From contig JAFEEX010000018.1 of the NCBI GenBank assembly GCA_018240895.1, forward strand, positions 35,072 through 99,071: a stretch of DNA of 64,000 nt, given 5' to 3'. Below, in pieces: positions 1 to 8,787 of this stretch. This stretch comes from Pseudomonadota bacterium (GTDB taxonomy: Bacteria; Pseudomonadota; Alphaproteobacteria; Sphingomonadales; Sphingomonadaceae). Positions within the stretch are counted from its first letter, which is position 1; every line of letters starts with the position of its first letter. A program made the translations under genes and the position numbers. The notes under the pieces were generated by a model, which saw nothing but the letters and a program-made list of their open reading frames with translations, did not search any database and had not been told where the DNA came from.

Positions 1-255
1 CTTGCCGATTTCCTCGGCGGAAACCGCCTCGACAATGCTGGATTCCCGCTTCTTGATGTTCAGCGAATTGGCGATCGAATAACGGATGCCCGAAACAACG
101 ATCTCCTGACCGTCGGCACCGGCATCCGCAGCGGGGGCAGCGTCCTGAGCCCAGGCCACCTGCGGCATCATCGCAGCCAGTGCCAGCAAGGATACCGAAC
201 CAGCGCCGAATCGGCTGATTCGCATTGCGCCGGCGCACTTGTCCCTCAATTTCAT
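1..255 (-). CDS. TonB-dependent receptor, N-terminal part (cut by window edge)
   Basis: Only the first 85 codons are inside the window. They read a signal peptide (hydrophobic core around residues 20-36, ending in AWAQ), an Asp/Ala-rich linker, then the TonB-box-like segment EIVVSGIR and the start of the plug domain (SAEEIGK). The same layout opens the full-length receptor at 12177-14885. The protein would be an outer-membrane gated channel for a TonB-energised substrate, probably a sugar because a LacI regulator gene lies just upstream in the same orientation. The start is the ATG at 255; no other in-frame ATG precedes the signal peptide. A LacI-type palindrome lies about 75 bases upstream. 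The substrate cannot be told. Confidence 0.88.
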   Translation of the reverse strand, partial: MKLRDKCAGAMRISRFGAGSVSLLALAAMMPQVAWAQDAAPAADAGADGQEIVVSGIRYSIANSLNIKKRESSIVEAVSAEEIGK

Positions 256-327
256 CGCATCCTCCATGAATCCGCCGATTCTTCACCGCAGATGCGGCGC
301 AATCAGGTCGGGTTACTTCCACTCTCT

Positions 328-345
328 ATTGGAAGCGCTTCCAAT
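328..345. promoter_or_regulatory. Perfect 18-bp palindrome, LacI-family operator
   Basis: ATTGGAAGCGCTTCCAAT is a perfect inverted repeat with the central GCGC typical of LacI/GalR-family operators. It lies between the start of the receptor gene (255) and the end of the LacI gene (407), so it is placed to repress the receptor. The regulator encoded at 407-1444 is the obvious candidate to bind it (inference). Confidence 0.72.
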
Positions 346-406
346 TCTGCCTCATTCGCCTCACCCGGTCAAGCGGCATCGATGGACGGACGGGGCCGGT
401 TAGGGC

Positions 407-1444
407 TCAGGCCGGTGCGATGTGGCTGGAATCCCTGATAATCAGGCTGTGCTCAACTACCTCTCGCCCGGGGGGCGGCGCGCTTTCCGTACCGGCGCGC
501 GCAACCAGAATTTCCAGCGCCCGCCCGCCCATTCGCCGCAGGGGCTGGTGGATCGTGGTCAGCGGCGGCCAGACGATTTCGGACACGGGGGTATCGTCAA
601 AACCGGCGACGGCAATGTCCTGCGGAATGTTCAATCCCGCCTTGTGCGCGGCCAGCAGCGCGCCGGCGGCCATGTCATCATTGGCGCAGACCAGCGCGGT
701 CATCCGGGGCGTGCGCGCCAGCAGATCCTGCGCGCAATCCAGTCCGGAGCGGAAAGTGAAGTTGCCGCGAACGGCGGTGACATTCCCGGCTGCGATTCCG
801 GCAGCGGCGAGCGCGGCCAGAAACCCGTCAAACCGCCCCTCTGCCGAAATATGTTCACGCCGGCCCTTGATATAACCGAAAGCGCGGTGCCCCTGCGCCG
901 CAAGATGTACGCCCACGTCATATCCCGCGCGGTACTCATCAATTCCCACGCTGGGAACTATCCGTTCCGCCTCCGCCCCGGCGGCGATGCAGGCCACGGT
1001 GACGCCGCGCCCGTGCAAATCCTTCAGCAGATCAATCATATCGGCGAACGGCGGGGTAAGGATCACGCCATCGCACAATTCATCGCGGACCCGCTCGACA
1101 ATATCGCCGGCCGCGCCCGGGTCATTCTGGTTGATCACGTGGGTAACAAGGTGCGCGCCCAGTGCAACCGCGCGGCGCGTTGCCCCCAATTCCAGTGCGG
1201 AGGCGAAGTAGGAGTTCGGCTCGGTATCAAAATCTGATGCATGGATCAGGGCCACCCGCACGGTCTTGCCCCCGGCAAGATTGCGCGCCTGTTGGTTTAC
1301 GCGGTAGCCCAGATCATCCACCGCCTTCAGCACCCGTTCGCGCACTTCGGGCCGGACGTTAGGCTGATTGTTGAGCACGCGTGACACCGTGGTCCGCGCC
1401 ACGGCGGCCAGTCCGGCCACGTCATCGATCGTTGGCCGGTTCAC
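407..1444 (-). CDS. LacI-family transcriptional regulator
   Basis: The N-terminus carries a LacI helix-turn-helix (PTIDDVAGLAAVARTTVSRV) with the hinge-region pattern that follows it. A periplasmic-binding-protein-like effector domain fills the rest, with the family signatures CANDDMAAGALLAA and VAGFDDTPVSEIVWPPLTTI. About 345 residues is normal for the family. The open frame reaches a TTG at 1492, but the GTG at 1444 sits right before the DNA-binding domain and is preferred; neither has a clear ribosome binding site. It lies upstream of the receptor gene that starts at 255, with a perfect palindrome between them, so it probably controls that receptor and whatever sugar locus lies beyond the window. 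The effector is unknown. Confidence 0.9.
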   Translation of the reverse strand: MNRPTIDDVAGLAAVARTTVSRVLNNQPNVRPEVRERVLKAVDDLGYRVNQQARNLAGGKTVRVALIHASDFDTEPNSYFASALELGATRRAVALGAHLVTHVINQNDPGAAGDIVERVRDELCDGVILTPPFADMIDLLKDLHGRGVTVACIAAGAEAERIVPSVGIDEYRAGYDVGVHLAAQGHRAFGYIKGRREHISAEGRFDGFLAALAAAGIAAGNVTAVRGNFTFRSGLDCAQDLLARTPRMTALVCANDDMAAGALLAAHKAGLNIPQDIAVAGFDDTPVSEIVWPPLTTIHQPLRRMGGRALEILVARAGTESAPPPGREVVEHSLIIRDSSHIAPA

Positions 1445-1637
1445 GGTTGCAGGAAAAGAACGGCAGAAAACATACCGGCCAGACTGTTGCAACTCAGCGC
1501 AATCTTGGCAAGCGCTGCGGGCGTAGCGGCGAATTTCCTCACGGTGGCCCCACTCAAAGAAACGCCGGCGCGGTGTGCAAATTCACTTTCACCAAAGCCG
1601 CCCTTGGGCCATGGCACATGAAAGACAGAGGGACATC

Positions 1638-2750
1638 ATGACCGAAACCGGACGAAGCGGGCAAGGCGGGCTGCGGGGCATCGATTGGGCGGACCTGCCC
1701 CATGGCGGCGATCTGTTCGGGGAAATGCACCTTTCCCAAACCGCCGCCCAGACCGGACCGTTGGCACCACTGCCAGCGCTGTGGCCGGGGCTGGCGATGT
1801 GCGGCGTGGCCTCTGCAGCGGCGGCCTGGCTTTCGGATCATTACGGTTTCCCGATCATCCTGCTGGGGCTGCTGGTCGGCCTGGCGCTCAATTTCATCTC
1901 GCAGGATTTGCGCACGCATCGCGGGCTTGATTTCGCGGCCCGCACCTGCCTGCGGATCGGCATTGTCGTGCTGGGTTTTCAGGTAACCATCGCCCAGATC
2001 GTCGCACTCGGGGTCGCGCCTTTTGCGGCTCTGGTGGTGGTCATGGGGGTGACTTTCGCCGCCGGCATGGCGGGCGCGCGGCTGGGCGGACAATCCCCCT
2101 ATGCCGGGATTCTGGCCGGCGGGGCCACGGCAATCTGTGGGGCCAGCGCCGCGCTGGCGCTTTATGGGGTGATCGGCAAGGACCGGCTCAGCCAGGCGCA
2201 ATTCGCGCTGACCCTGGTTGGCATTTCACTGGCCAGCGCCTTTGCCATGTCGGTCTATCCGATTCTGGCTGGCGATCTTGGGCTGAATCACGGCCAGGCC
2301 GGGTTCCTGATCGGCGCGTCGATTCACGATGTCGCCCAGGCGATCGGCGGCGGTTACGCCTTTTCCGATGCTGCGGGCAGCTATGCCACGATCGTCAAGC
2401 TGGCCCGGGTCGCCATGCTGGCGCCGATCGTCGCCCTGGTCAGCCTGACCATCGGTCAGGCCGGCGCGGCGCAGGACCAGCCGCTGTGGCGCCGGCTGGC
2501 CCTGCCGTGGTTCATCGTCGCCTTCCTGGCGGCTGTGGTGCTGAACAGCGTGGTCACCGTTCCCACGGTGATCAGCCATGCCGCGCTGGTTGCATCCAAG
2601 GCTTTGCTGCTGCTGGCCGTGACCGCCACTGCCATGCGCAGCCGCATGGACCTGTTGCTGCAAATGGGCTGGCGCGCCGCCGTTCCCGTGGTGACCGCAA
2701 CGCTGGCAAGTTTCGCCACCGCGCTGGGTTTCGCCCTGCTGCTGATCTGA
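1638..2750 (+). CDS. YeiH/UPF0324-family membrane transporter (putative sulfate exporter)
   Basis: The protein has about ten hydrophobic segments and the family-typical stretches GLLVGLALNFISQDLRTH, GAS-rich GGATAICGASAALA and GASIHDVAQAIGGGYAF. These match the YeiH / putative sulfate exporter family, whose real substrate is poorly established. The ATG at 1638 is chosen because AGAGGG lies just ahead of it; the open frame itself begins at 1575. This gives 370 residues, including a short cytoplasmic N-terminal extension of about 60. It is convergent with the small DUF6356 gene. In some bacteria YeiH genes sit near LysR regulators of sulfur metabolism; none is seen here. Confidence 0.82.
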   Translation: MTETGRSGQGGLRGIDWADLPHGGDLFGEMHLSQTAAQTGPLAPLPALWPGLAMCGVASAAAAWLSDHYGFPIILLGLLVGLALNFISQDLRTHRGLDFAARTCLRIGIVVLGFQVTIAQIVALGVAPFAALVVVMGVTFAAGMAGARLGGQSPYAGILAGGATAICGASAALALYGVIGKDRLSQAQFALTLVGISLASAFAMSVYPILAGDLGLNHGQAGFLIGASIHDVAQAIGGGYAFSDAAGSYATIVKLARVAMLAPIVALVSLTIGQAGAAQDQPLWRRLALPWFIVAFLAAVVLNSVVTVPTVISHAALVASKALLLLAVTATAMRSRMDLLLQMGWRAAVPVVTATLASFATALGFALLLI

Positions 2751-2757
2751 CCCGGTT

Positions 2758-3003
2758 TTAAATCACGAAATCGAGAATGCCCGGCATCGGCTGACGCCGG
2801 CGGTTCGTGACCATCCGGGTATGCAGTTCCGTCACCTGCTTGCTGCCGGTCTTGACGAACAGGAACGGCAGCAGGCCATGGATCAGGCAGGCACAGCCGC
2901 CCAGGATCATCCGAAAGCCAAAGCTGGAAGCCACGCCCAGATGCTCGACATAGGTTTCGCCAACGCTGGCAGGGTGTTCGCGAAACAGGCGGACGGGATC
3001 CAT
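2758..3003 (-). CDS. DUF6356 family small protein
   Basis: An 81-residue protein with the sequence pattern of DUF6356: an N-terminal FREHPASVGETYVEHLG-type segment, a central hydrophobic stretch at about residues 28-50 (FRMILGGCACLIHGLLPFLF) and a short polar tail. The family is common in sphingomonads and has no established function; the hydrophobic segment suggests a membrane-associated protein. It is divergent from the Lrp/AsnC regulator gene, with about 98 AT-rich bases between them, so it is a possible target of that regulator (inference). Confidence 0.75.
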   Translation of the reverse strand: MDPVRLFREHPASVGETYVEHLGVASSFGFRMILGGCACLIHGLLPFLFVKTGSKQVTELHTRMVTNRRRQPMPGILDFVI

Positions 3004-3101
3004 GATGCATTCTCCTCTGCCTTGGCATGATATTGATCACAGAAGGCAATTTCATCACCTAATTTCTAGCTATTTCTACATAATGATGATATTTTGTCCC
3101 A

Positions 3102-3581
3102 ATGATCGAGGAAATTTCGCGAATTGATTCGATAGACTGGGCGATCCTGGGTGTGTTGCAGGCCGATGCCTCGCTCGCGGTGCATGAAGTGGGGGAGCGG
3201 GTCGGCTTGTCGAGCAATGCCTGCTGGCGGCGGATCAGGCGGCTGGAAGACAATGGCGTTATCGCCCGCCGCGTCGCCCTTCTCGATCCTGAGAAACTTG
3301 GGCTTGCCACCACGGTCTTCGTTTCAATCCGCGCCCAGCGGCACGATCCGCAATGGCTTGACGCTTTCTCGCGCGGGATCGCGGGCATCGCCGAAATCAG
3401 CGAGTGTCACCGTATGGCCGGCGACGTTGACTATCTGCTCAAGATCGTTGTCAAAGACATCGCCCACTATGACCGGATCTACCGCCGGCTGATCGCCGCC
3501 GTGCCCGATCTCGCCGATGTCAGCTCAAGCTTCTCGATGGAACGGATGAAGGCAACCACCGCCCTCCCCCGGCCCATCTGA
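3102..3581 (+). CDS. Lrp/AsnC-family transcriptional regulator
   Basis: At 159 residues this is the usual Lrp/AsnC size. An N-terminal winged helix-turn-helix covers about residues 5-60 (IDWAILGVLQADASLAVHEV, then GLSSNACWRRIRRLEDNGVI). A RAM ligand-binding domain follows (ECHRMAGDVDYLLKIVVKD). Such proteins sense amino acids and act locally. It is divergent from the DUF6356 gene and convergent with the halogenase-like gene that ends at 3590, only 8 bases away. The AT-rich spacer at 3004-3101 is a natural place for autoregulation. The ligand is unknown. Confidence 0.93.
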   Translation: MIEEISRIDSIDWAILGVLQADASLAVHEVGERVGLSSNACWRRIRRLEDNGVIARRVALLDPEKLGLATTVFVSIRAQRHDPQWLDAFSRGIAGIAEISECHRMAGDVDYLLKIVVKDIAHYDRIYRRLIAAVPDLADVSSSFSMERMKATTALPRPI

Positions 3582-3589
3582 CGGAAACG

Positions 3590-5101
3590 TCATTGCAGGT
3601 GGGCCAGCAATTGATCGTGCCCCGGAAAGTTCATAACACATCCTGAAAGGAAGCGGTCGATTCTTGCCATGTCAGCCAGAGGCAAATCGGCTTCGGGCAC
3701 CCGCAACATAGCTGCGTCAGGATACTGGCCGTATCCCGCCAGCAGGCAATGCCATGATATCGCTGAATAATAGTTCTGAATACCAAGGCGGTCCACCTCT
3801 GCATCCAACTCCTCACCGCGGAACCAGGCGGTCATTACCGCTTTCAGCCTGCTCGACAGGTGCTGGTTTTCCGCGTTTGCACGCCAGTATTCACCTCCGC
3901 TGCGCCGGTTCATCCGATAGTGGCACACGATGTAGTCGCGGATGCCTTCGTAGCGCGCATGGATAGCGGCGTTGAAGTGATCGGCATGAGCGCAGCCAAA
4001 ATGATCCGCATCATAAGCTTCGATGAAGTCGACCAATGTTGCGTGGACGATATGCAACGCCGTCGCCTCCAGCGGTTCGATGAAGCCTTGAGCCAGACCT
4101 ATCGCCAAACAGTTGTGCACCCAGGTCCGCCGCACCTGCCCAACCTTCATCCTGAGGTGCCGTGCGGATATGTCCGCGTCGAGCAGGCCCAAATGGCGGC
4201 GCAGCTCGGTTTCCGCGGCGTCCGCCGAAGCAAACCCGGAAGAATAGACATAGCCATTCCCGGTGCGGTTGGTCAGGGGAATCTGCCAGACCCATCCGCT
4301 GTCAAGCGCAGTCGACACGGTTTCGCACCCGGTTGCGCCCGTCCCGCGCGGGGTGGGCATGGCGACGGCGGCATCGTTGAACAGATTATCCGCAAATGAC
4401 TCGAACGGTTCGCCCAACGCCTGCTGTATCAGCGCCGAGCGAAATCCTGATGCATCGACAAAGAAATCGCCGGCAATCTCTTCGCCTTCGTCGGTGATCA
4501 GTGCCGCGAGTTCGCCTTGGTCAGCCCGGCGAGCGGTTTCAACCTTACGGGGCAAATGGGTCACTCCCAGTTTGCCGGTGGCATGATCGCGCAGGAATTC
4601 CCCAAGCAACTGTGCATCGAAGTGATAACCGTAGCTGACATCGAAGGGAAAGTTTTCAGTGGGCTTCGGGCCGAGCCTGGCCTCAGCAAGCCGTGCGGAA
4701 AGAAAGAACCTGTCCGGATGAGCGCAAACATCGCGCCCGGTACGCCGCGCACGCGTGTGAAAAAAGAATGCGGGCGCGGTGTGAACGTCAAGATCACTTT
4801 GGAACGGGTGAAAATAGGATCCGTATCCGGGTACGTCAGACCAGTTGCGAAACCGAATCCCGTTCTTGAACGTTGCATTGCAGCGCGGCATCCATTCCGC
4901 TTCGGCAATGTCCAATGCGTCGAAGAACGCTTTGAGCTGGGGCGTTGATCCTTCACCAACTCCGACAATGCCTATCTCAGGACTTTCCACCAAGGTGACG
5001 CTGGCGATCGCTGGCCCCCACCGACGCGCGATAAGACAAGCTGCCATCCACCCCGCCGTACCGCCGCCGAGAATGACGAAACGGTGCGGCGGGCGGTTCA
5101 T
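3590..5101 (-). CDS. Flavin-dependent tryptophan-halogenase-like protein (operon-distal copy)
   Basis: At 503 residues this resembles PrnA-type FADH2-dependent halogenases. The FAD-binding GGGTAGWMAA lies at residues 12-21. A lysine sits at position 79 (NATFKNG), matching the catalytic K79 of PrnA. The family signature WxWxIP is present as WVWQIP (270-275). A glutamate at 345 in PLEAT matches the PLEST glutamate of characterised enzymes. The catalytic core therefore looks intact. It is the last gene of the maltose-type operon: its ATG overlaps the GH97 stop by four bases, so translation is coupled. No flavin reductase is encoded nearby. Related proteins beside TonB receptors are known in Caulobacterales and Xanthomonas, but their natural substrate is not established. 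Confidence 0.88.
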   Translation of the reverse strand: MNRPPHRFVILGGGTAGWMAACLIARRWGPAIASVTLVESPEIGIVGVGEGSTPQLKAFFDALDIAEAEWMPRCNATFKNGIRFRNWSDVPGYGSYFHPFQSDLDVHTAPAFFFHTRARRTGRDVCAHPDRFFLSARLAEARLGPKPTENFPFDVSYGYHFDAQLLGEFLRDHATGKLGVTHLPRKVETARRADQGELAALITDEGEEIAGDFFVDASGFRSALIQQALGEPFESFADNLFNDAAVAMPTPRGTGATGCETVSTALDSGWVWQIPLTNRTGNGYVYSSGFASADAAETELRRHLGLLDADISARHLRMKVGQVRRTWVHNCLAIGLAQGFIEPLEATALHIVHATLVDFIEAYDADHFGCAHADHFNAAIHARYEGIRDYIVCHYRMNRRSGGEYWRANAENQHLSSRLKAVMTAWFRGEELDAEVDRLGIQNYYSAISWHCLLAGYGQYPDAAMLRVPEADLPLADMARIDRFLSGCVMNFPGHDQLLAHLQ

Positions 5102-7134
5102 TTGGCTGCCTTGAAGCGGATCGCCGCGCCGCCGCCGGGGGCCAGCCGCAGGGTCAGGGTGTCGGCGCCGGTCAGTACCCGCTTTTCAATCGCGATGCTG
5201 TGGCGCTTTTCGGTGCGGTAATCGGCGTCATCGCCATCACGATAGATTTCCGCTTCATAGCGCTTTCCGGGGGTAAGAAAGCTGAGCGGAACGGTCAGCG
5301 TGTGCGCCTGTTCGTTGCCCACCGCGCCCAGATACCAGTCCTGACCGCCGCGCACCCGCCGCGCGATGGTGACGTAGTCGCCAACTTCGCCGTTAAGCAC
5401 GCGCGTTTCCTCCCAGTCAGTCGGCACGTCGCGGATGAATTTGAAGGCGTCCATGTGCTTGGCGTAGTTTTCCGGGGTATCCGCCGCCATCACCACCGGC
5501 GAATAGAGCACCACGTAAAGCGCAAGCTGCTTGGCCTCGGTCGACAGGATCGCGCTGTTGTCGCTGCCGGTCAGGCTGAGTACGCCCGGGGTGAAATCCA
5601 TCGGCCCTTCCAGCATCCGGGTGAACACCAGGTTCGCTTCGTGGTTTGGCGGGTTCTTGCCGGCCCACGAATTGTATTCCATCCCGCGCGAACCCTCACG
5701 CGCCACCCAGTTGGGATAGGTCCGCTGAAGCCCGGTGCCCTTGATCGGTTCGTGGCTGTCAAAGGCGATCTTGTATTTGGCGGCGGCTTCGGCAACGCGG
5801 ATGAAGTGATTGCTCATCCACTGGCCTTCGTGCCATTCGCGCAGTTTGGTGCCATCGGGATCAACCCGCTCGATCTGCCCGGCGTCCGTGACATAACCGG
5901 TCTTGACCACCATGTAATTGTGATCGGCGGCAAACTTGAACGCCTTGTCAAACTGCGCTTCGTAATGGCTGGCCGATCCGCCGGTTTCGTGGTGGCCGAT
6001 CAGGCGGACACCCTTCTTTTTGGCATAGGCGGTGAGCATATCTGCATCGAAATCCTCGGTCGGTTTGGCGAAGTCCATGGCATTGCCGTTGCCGAACCAG
6101 TCACCGTCCCAGCCCACATTCCAGCCTTCCACCAGCACCTGCGGAATGCCATTGGCGGCGGCGAAATCGATATATTGCTTGACGTGTTCGTTGGTTGCGC
6201 CGTGCTTGGGTCCGCGCGCCCATGACCATTCGCCCTTGATCATATTCCACCACACCCCCACGAACTTGCCGGGCTTGAACCAGCTGACATCACCAAGCTT
6301 GTTGGGCTCGTTGAGGTTCAGCATCAGGTGGCTCATGTAGATGCCCGGTGCATCATCGGCGATGATCATGGTGCGCCACGGCGTGGTCCAGGCACCCGTC
6401 TTGACCACCTTGGGCCGGCCCGCGCCGGGGGTAAGCGCGGCGCGCAGGGTGGTGCCGGTACTGCGCGCAACGGCCATGCCCGAATAGTCGGTCAGCGCCG
6501 CCTCATGCAGGGCAACGTGGGTGCCGTCCGCCAGCTTGATGGTTATCGGCGTATCGGCTGTGCCAACCGCGGACAGCGGGGTCTTTTCATAGAGATATTC
6601 CTCACGGTTCCACAGGAATGCGGGCTTCCACCAGGCGGTGCCATCGCTGGCGAAAGCGAACTCGGTCAGCTCCTCGGCAATGTTGGCGCTGCGCAGGTTC
6701 GGCTGATCGGGAACTTCATAGCGAAAGCCCAGGCCATCATCATAGATCCTGAATTTCAGGTCATAGCTGCGCGCCGGCTGATCCGCTTCCTTCAGATGGA
6801 CCGTCAATTCGCGAAAGTGATTGCGGATCGTGCGCCATTCGCCCCACGGCTGCTGCCAGGTATCATCGGAATCGCGCGTTTCCTGCCCGGTGATGGTCAT
6901 GTGCCGATCAATCTTCGGCGCGTCAGTGAACAGAAAACCAAGTCGCGACTGCGCGATGATCGGCTTGCCCTTGCGCGTGACGCTGTAAACCGCATGGCCA
7001 TCCTGAACGATGTCCACCGCCACGCCGATGGTCCCATCGGGCGAAGTCGCAGTGACCGGCCCCGCGTTCTGCGCCAGCGCTGGAACCGCAACCACCAGCG
7101 CGCACAGCGCCGTCATCATCCGACCAAAGGGCAT
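5098..7134 (-). CDS. Glycoside hydrolase family 97, alpha-glucosidase (SusB-like)
   Basis: A 678-residue protein with a signal peptide (TALCALVVAVPALAQ) followed by the GH97 N-terminal beta domain, catalytic barrel and C-terminal domain. The segments HEPIKGTGLQRTYPNW and REGSRGMEYN match the glutamate-bearing regions of the inverting SusB subgroup. The enzyme should release glucose from maltose, malto-oligosaccharides and possibly other alpha-glucosides in the periplasm. The ATG at 7134 is preferred over the adjoining GTG at 7137 because GGAGAAGG is well spaced before it. It overlaps the preceding GH13 stop by one base and the following halogenase start by four. Confidence 0.9.
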   Translation of the reverse strand: MPFGRMMTALCALVVAVPALAQNAGPVTATSPDGTIGVAVDIVQDGHAVYSVTRKGKPIIAQSRLGFLFTDAPKIDRHMTITGQETRDSDDTWQQPWGEWRTIRNHFRELTVHLKEADQPARSYDLKFRIYDDGLGFRYEVPDQPNLRSANIAEELTEFAFASDGTAWWKPAFLWNREEYLYEKTPLSAVGTADTPITIKLADGTHVALHEAALTDYSGMAVARSTGTTLRAALTPGAGRPKVVKTGAWTTPWRTMIIADDAPGIYMSHLMLNLNEPNKLGDVSWFKPGKFVGVWWNMIKGEWSWARGPKHGATNEHVKQYIDFAAANGIPQVLVEGWNVGWDGDWFGNGNAMDFAKPTEDFDADMLTAYAKKKGVRLIGHHETGGSASHYEAQFDKAFKFAADHNYMVVKTGYVTDAGQIERVDPDGTKLREWHEGQWMSNHFIRVAEAAAKYKIAFDSHEPIKGTGLQRTYPNWVAREGSRGMEYNSWAGKNPPNHEANLVFTRMLEGPMDFTPGVLSLTGSDNSAILSTEAKQLALYVVLYSPVVMAADTPENYAKHMDAFKFIRDVPTDWEETRVLNGEVGDYVTIARRVRGGQDWYLGAVGNEQAHTLTVPLSFLTPGKRYEAEIYRDGDDADYRTEKRHSIAIEKRVLTGADTLTLRLAPGGGAAIRFKAAK

Positions 7135-8771
7135 CACACCTTCTCCTCAACCATCAGCGCGCCATAGGCGGGCAGCGCTTCACCCGGCGTCGCGCCGTTT
7201 ACGGCCACCAGCACGCGGCCCTTTACCACAAGTCCGTTCGGCCAGGCCTGTTCCCGGCCAGAAAGGTTAAACAGGCACAGCACCGCCTGCCCTTCAGCCT
7301 GACGGCGCGCGACCAGCAAGGCATCGCCGGCCTCCAGCACTTCAAAACCGCCCAGTCGCAGCGCCGGATTGGCACGGCGCAGCGCGACAAGATCGCGCGT
7401 CAGGTTCAGCAGCGATGCGGGATCATCCGCTTGGCGGTCTGCGGCGCGGTCCAGATTTTCCGGCCCCAGCGGCAGCCACGGCTGGCCAGTGGTAAAGCCG
7501 CCTTCCGGTGCCTGGGCCTGCCACGGCATCGGAGTGCGGGCTCCATCGCGCGACAGGGTCAGCGGCCAGTTGGCGATCGCTTCGGGATCCTGCAGCAGAT
7601 CGAACGGGATATCGACCTGGGTAAGCCCCAGTTCCTCCCCCTGATAGATGATCGGATTGCCGCGCAGCGCCACCAGCAGCAGCATCTTGATCCGGGCAAA
7701 TGCCGGCCGGTCTTGCGGCGCGCACCACCGCGACAGGGCGCGCGGGGCATCGTGGTTTTCAAAGGCCCAGCTTGGCCACCCTTCCTGCGGGCGGGCGGGC
7801 CAATCGGCCTGGGCCGCCGCGACCAGTGCCGGGGTCAGCGCCTCTGCGTAAAGGAAGTCAAATCCATAGGCGCTGTTGAGCCGCGCGTTGCCGTGGGTGT
7901 AAAGATGCATTTCCCGCAGCGCGTCGGCCCCGCCAACCTCGGCCATGGTAAAGGCCGCGCCATACTCATCGGTAAGCGCGCGAATCCGCTCGATAAAAGC
8001 GGGAATCGCGGAATTTGACTGATTGTATTTGCGCAGCTGAAAATCAAACGGGCGCGTCCGCGGCAGGCCATCTTCAGGGGCGGGCGGATTATCCCGCAGG
8101 GCGGGATCGTGCATCGCGAAATTCAGGGCATCAAGCCGGAAACCGTCCACCCCCCGGTCCAGCCAGAACCGCGCCACATCCAGCAGCGCATCCTGCACTG
8201 CGGGCAAATGGCAATTGAGCTGCGGCTGGCTGCCCAGGAAATTGTGCAGGTAATATTGCCCGCGCCGCGCATCCCAGGTCCAGGCCGGGCCGCCGAACAC
8301 CGATTGCCAGTTGGATGGCGGCGATCCCTCTGGCTTGGGATCGGCCCAGACGTACCAGTCGGCCTTGGGATTGTCGCGGCTCTGGCGGCTTTCGGCAAAC
8401 CACGGGTGCCGATCAGAGGTGTGGGCATAGACCTGATCGATCATCACCTTCAGGCCAAGCGCATGAGCCCGCGCCACCAGCGCATCAAAATCGGCCAGCG
8501 TGCCGAAGATGGGATCGACATCGCAATAGTCAGCAACATCGTATCCGAAATCGTTCATCGGCGACGTGAAGAACGGCGACAGCCAGATCGCATCCACCCC
8601 CAGCGCGGCAATATGATCAAGCCGCCGGGTAACCCCCGGAAGATCGCCGATCCCGTCACCGTTGGTGTCCAGAAAGCTGCGCGGATAGACCTGATAGATC
8701 ACCGCGCCGCGCCACCACGGGCTGGTGCTGTGTGCCGGGCGGGCAGCGGAAACAGACGATTGGCGATTCAT
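7134..8771 (-). CDS. GH13 alpha-glucosidase (oligo-alpha-glucosidase type)
   Basis: The 545-residue protein has the GH13 regions in order: DQVYAHTSD (112-120), GFRLDALN with nucleophile D214, TMAEVGG with acid/base E278, and ENHD with D341. The DQVYAHTSDRHPWF pattern is that of the alpha-glucosidase/oligo-1,6-glucosidase group. No signal peptide is visible, so it probably works in the cytoplasm on imported maltose or isomaltose-type sugars. The ATG at 8771 is used because the longer frame runs into the preceding amylase gene; it starts 16 bases after that stop and its own stop overlaps the GH97 start. Confidence 0.93.
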   Translation of the reverse strand: MNRQSSVSAARPAHSTSPWWRGAVIYQVYPRSFLDTNGDGIGDLPGVTRRLDHIAALGVDAIWLSPFFTSPMNDFGYDVADYCDVDPIFGTLADFDALVARAHALGLKVMIDQVYAHTSDRHPWFAESRQSRDNPKADWYVWADPKPEGSPPSNWQSVFGGPAWTWDARRGQYYLHNFLGSQPQLNCHLPAVQDALLDVARFWLDRGVDGFRLDALNFAMHDPALRDNPPAPEDGLPRTRPFDFQLRKYNQSNSAIPAFIERIRALTDEYGAAFTMAEVGGADALREMHLYTHGNARLNSAYGFDFLYAEALTPALVAAAQADWPARPQEGWPSWAFENHDAPRALSRWCAPQDRPAFARIKMLLLVALRGNPIIYQGEELGLTQVDIPFDLLQDPEAIANWPLTLSRDGARTPMPWQAQAPEGGFTTGQPWLPLGPENLDRAADRQADDPASLLNLTRDLVALRRANPALRLGGFEVLEAGDALLVARRQAEGQAVLCLFNLSGREQAWPNGLVVKGRVLVAVNGATPGEALPAYGALMVEEKV

Positions 8772-8787
8772 GGGCTGGCTGGAACGA

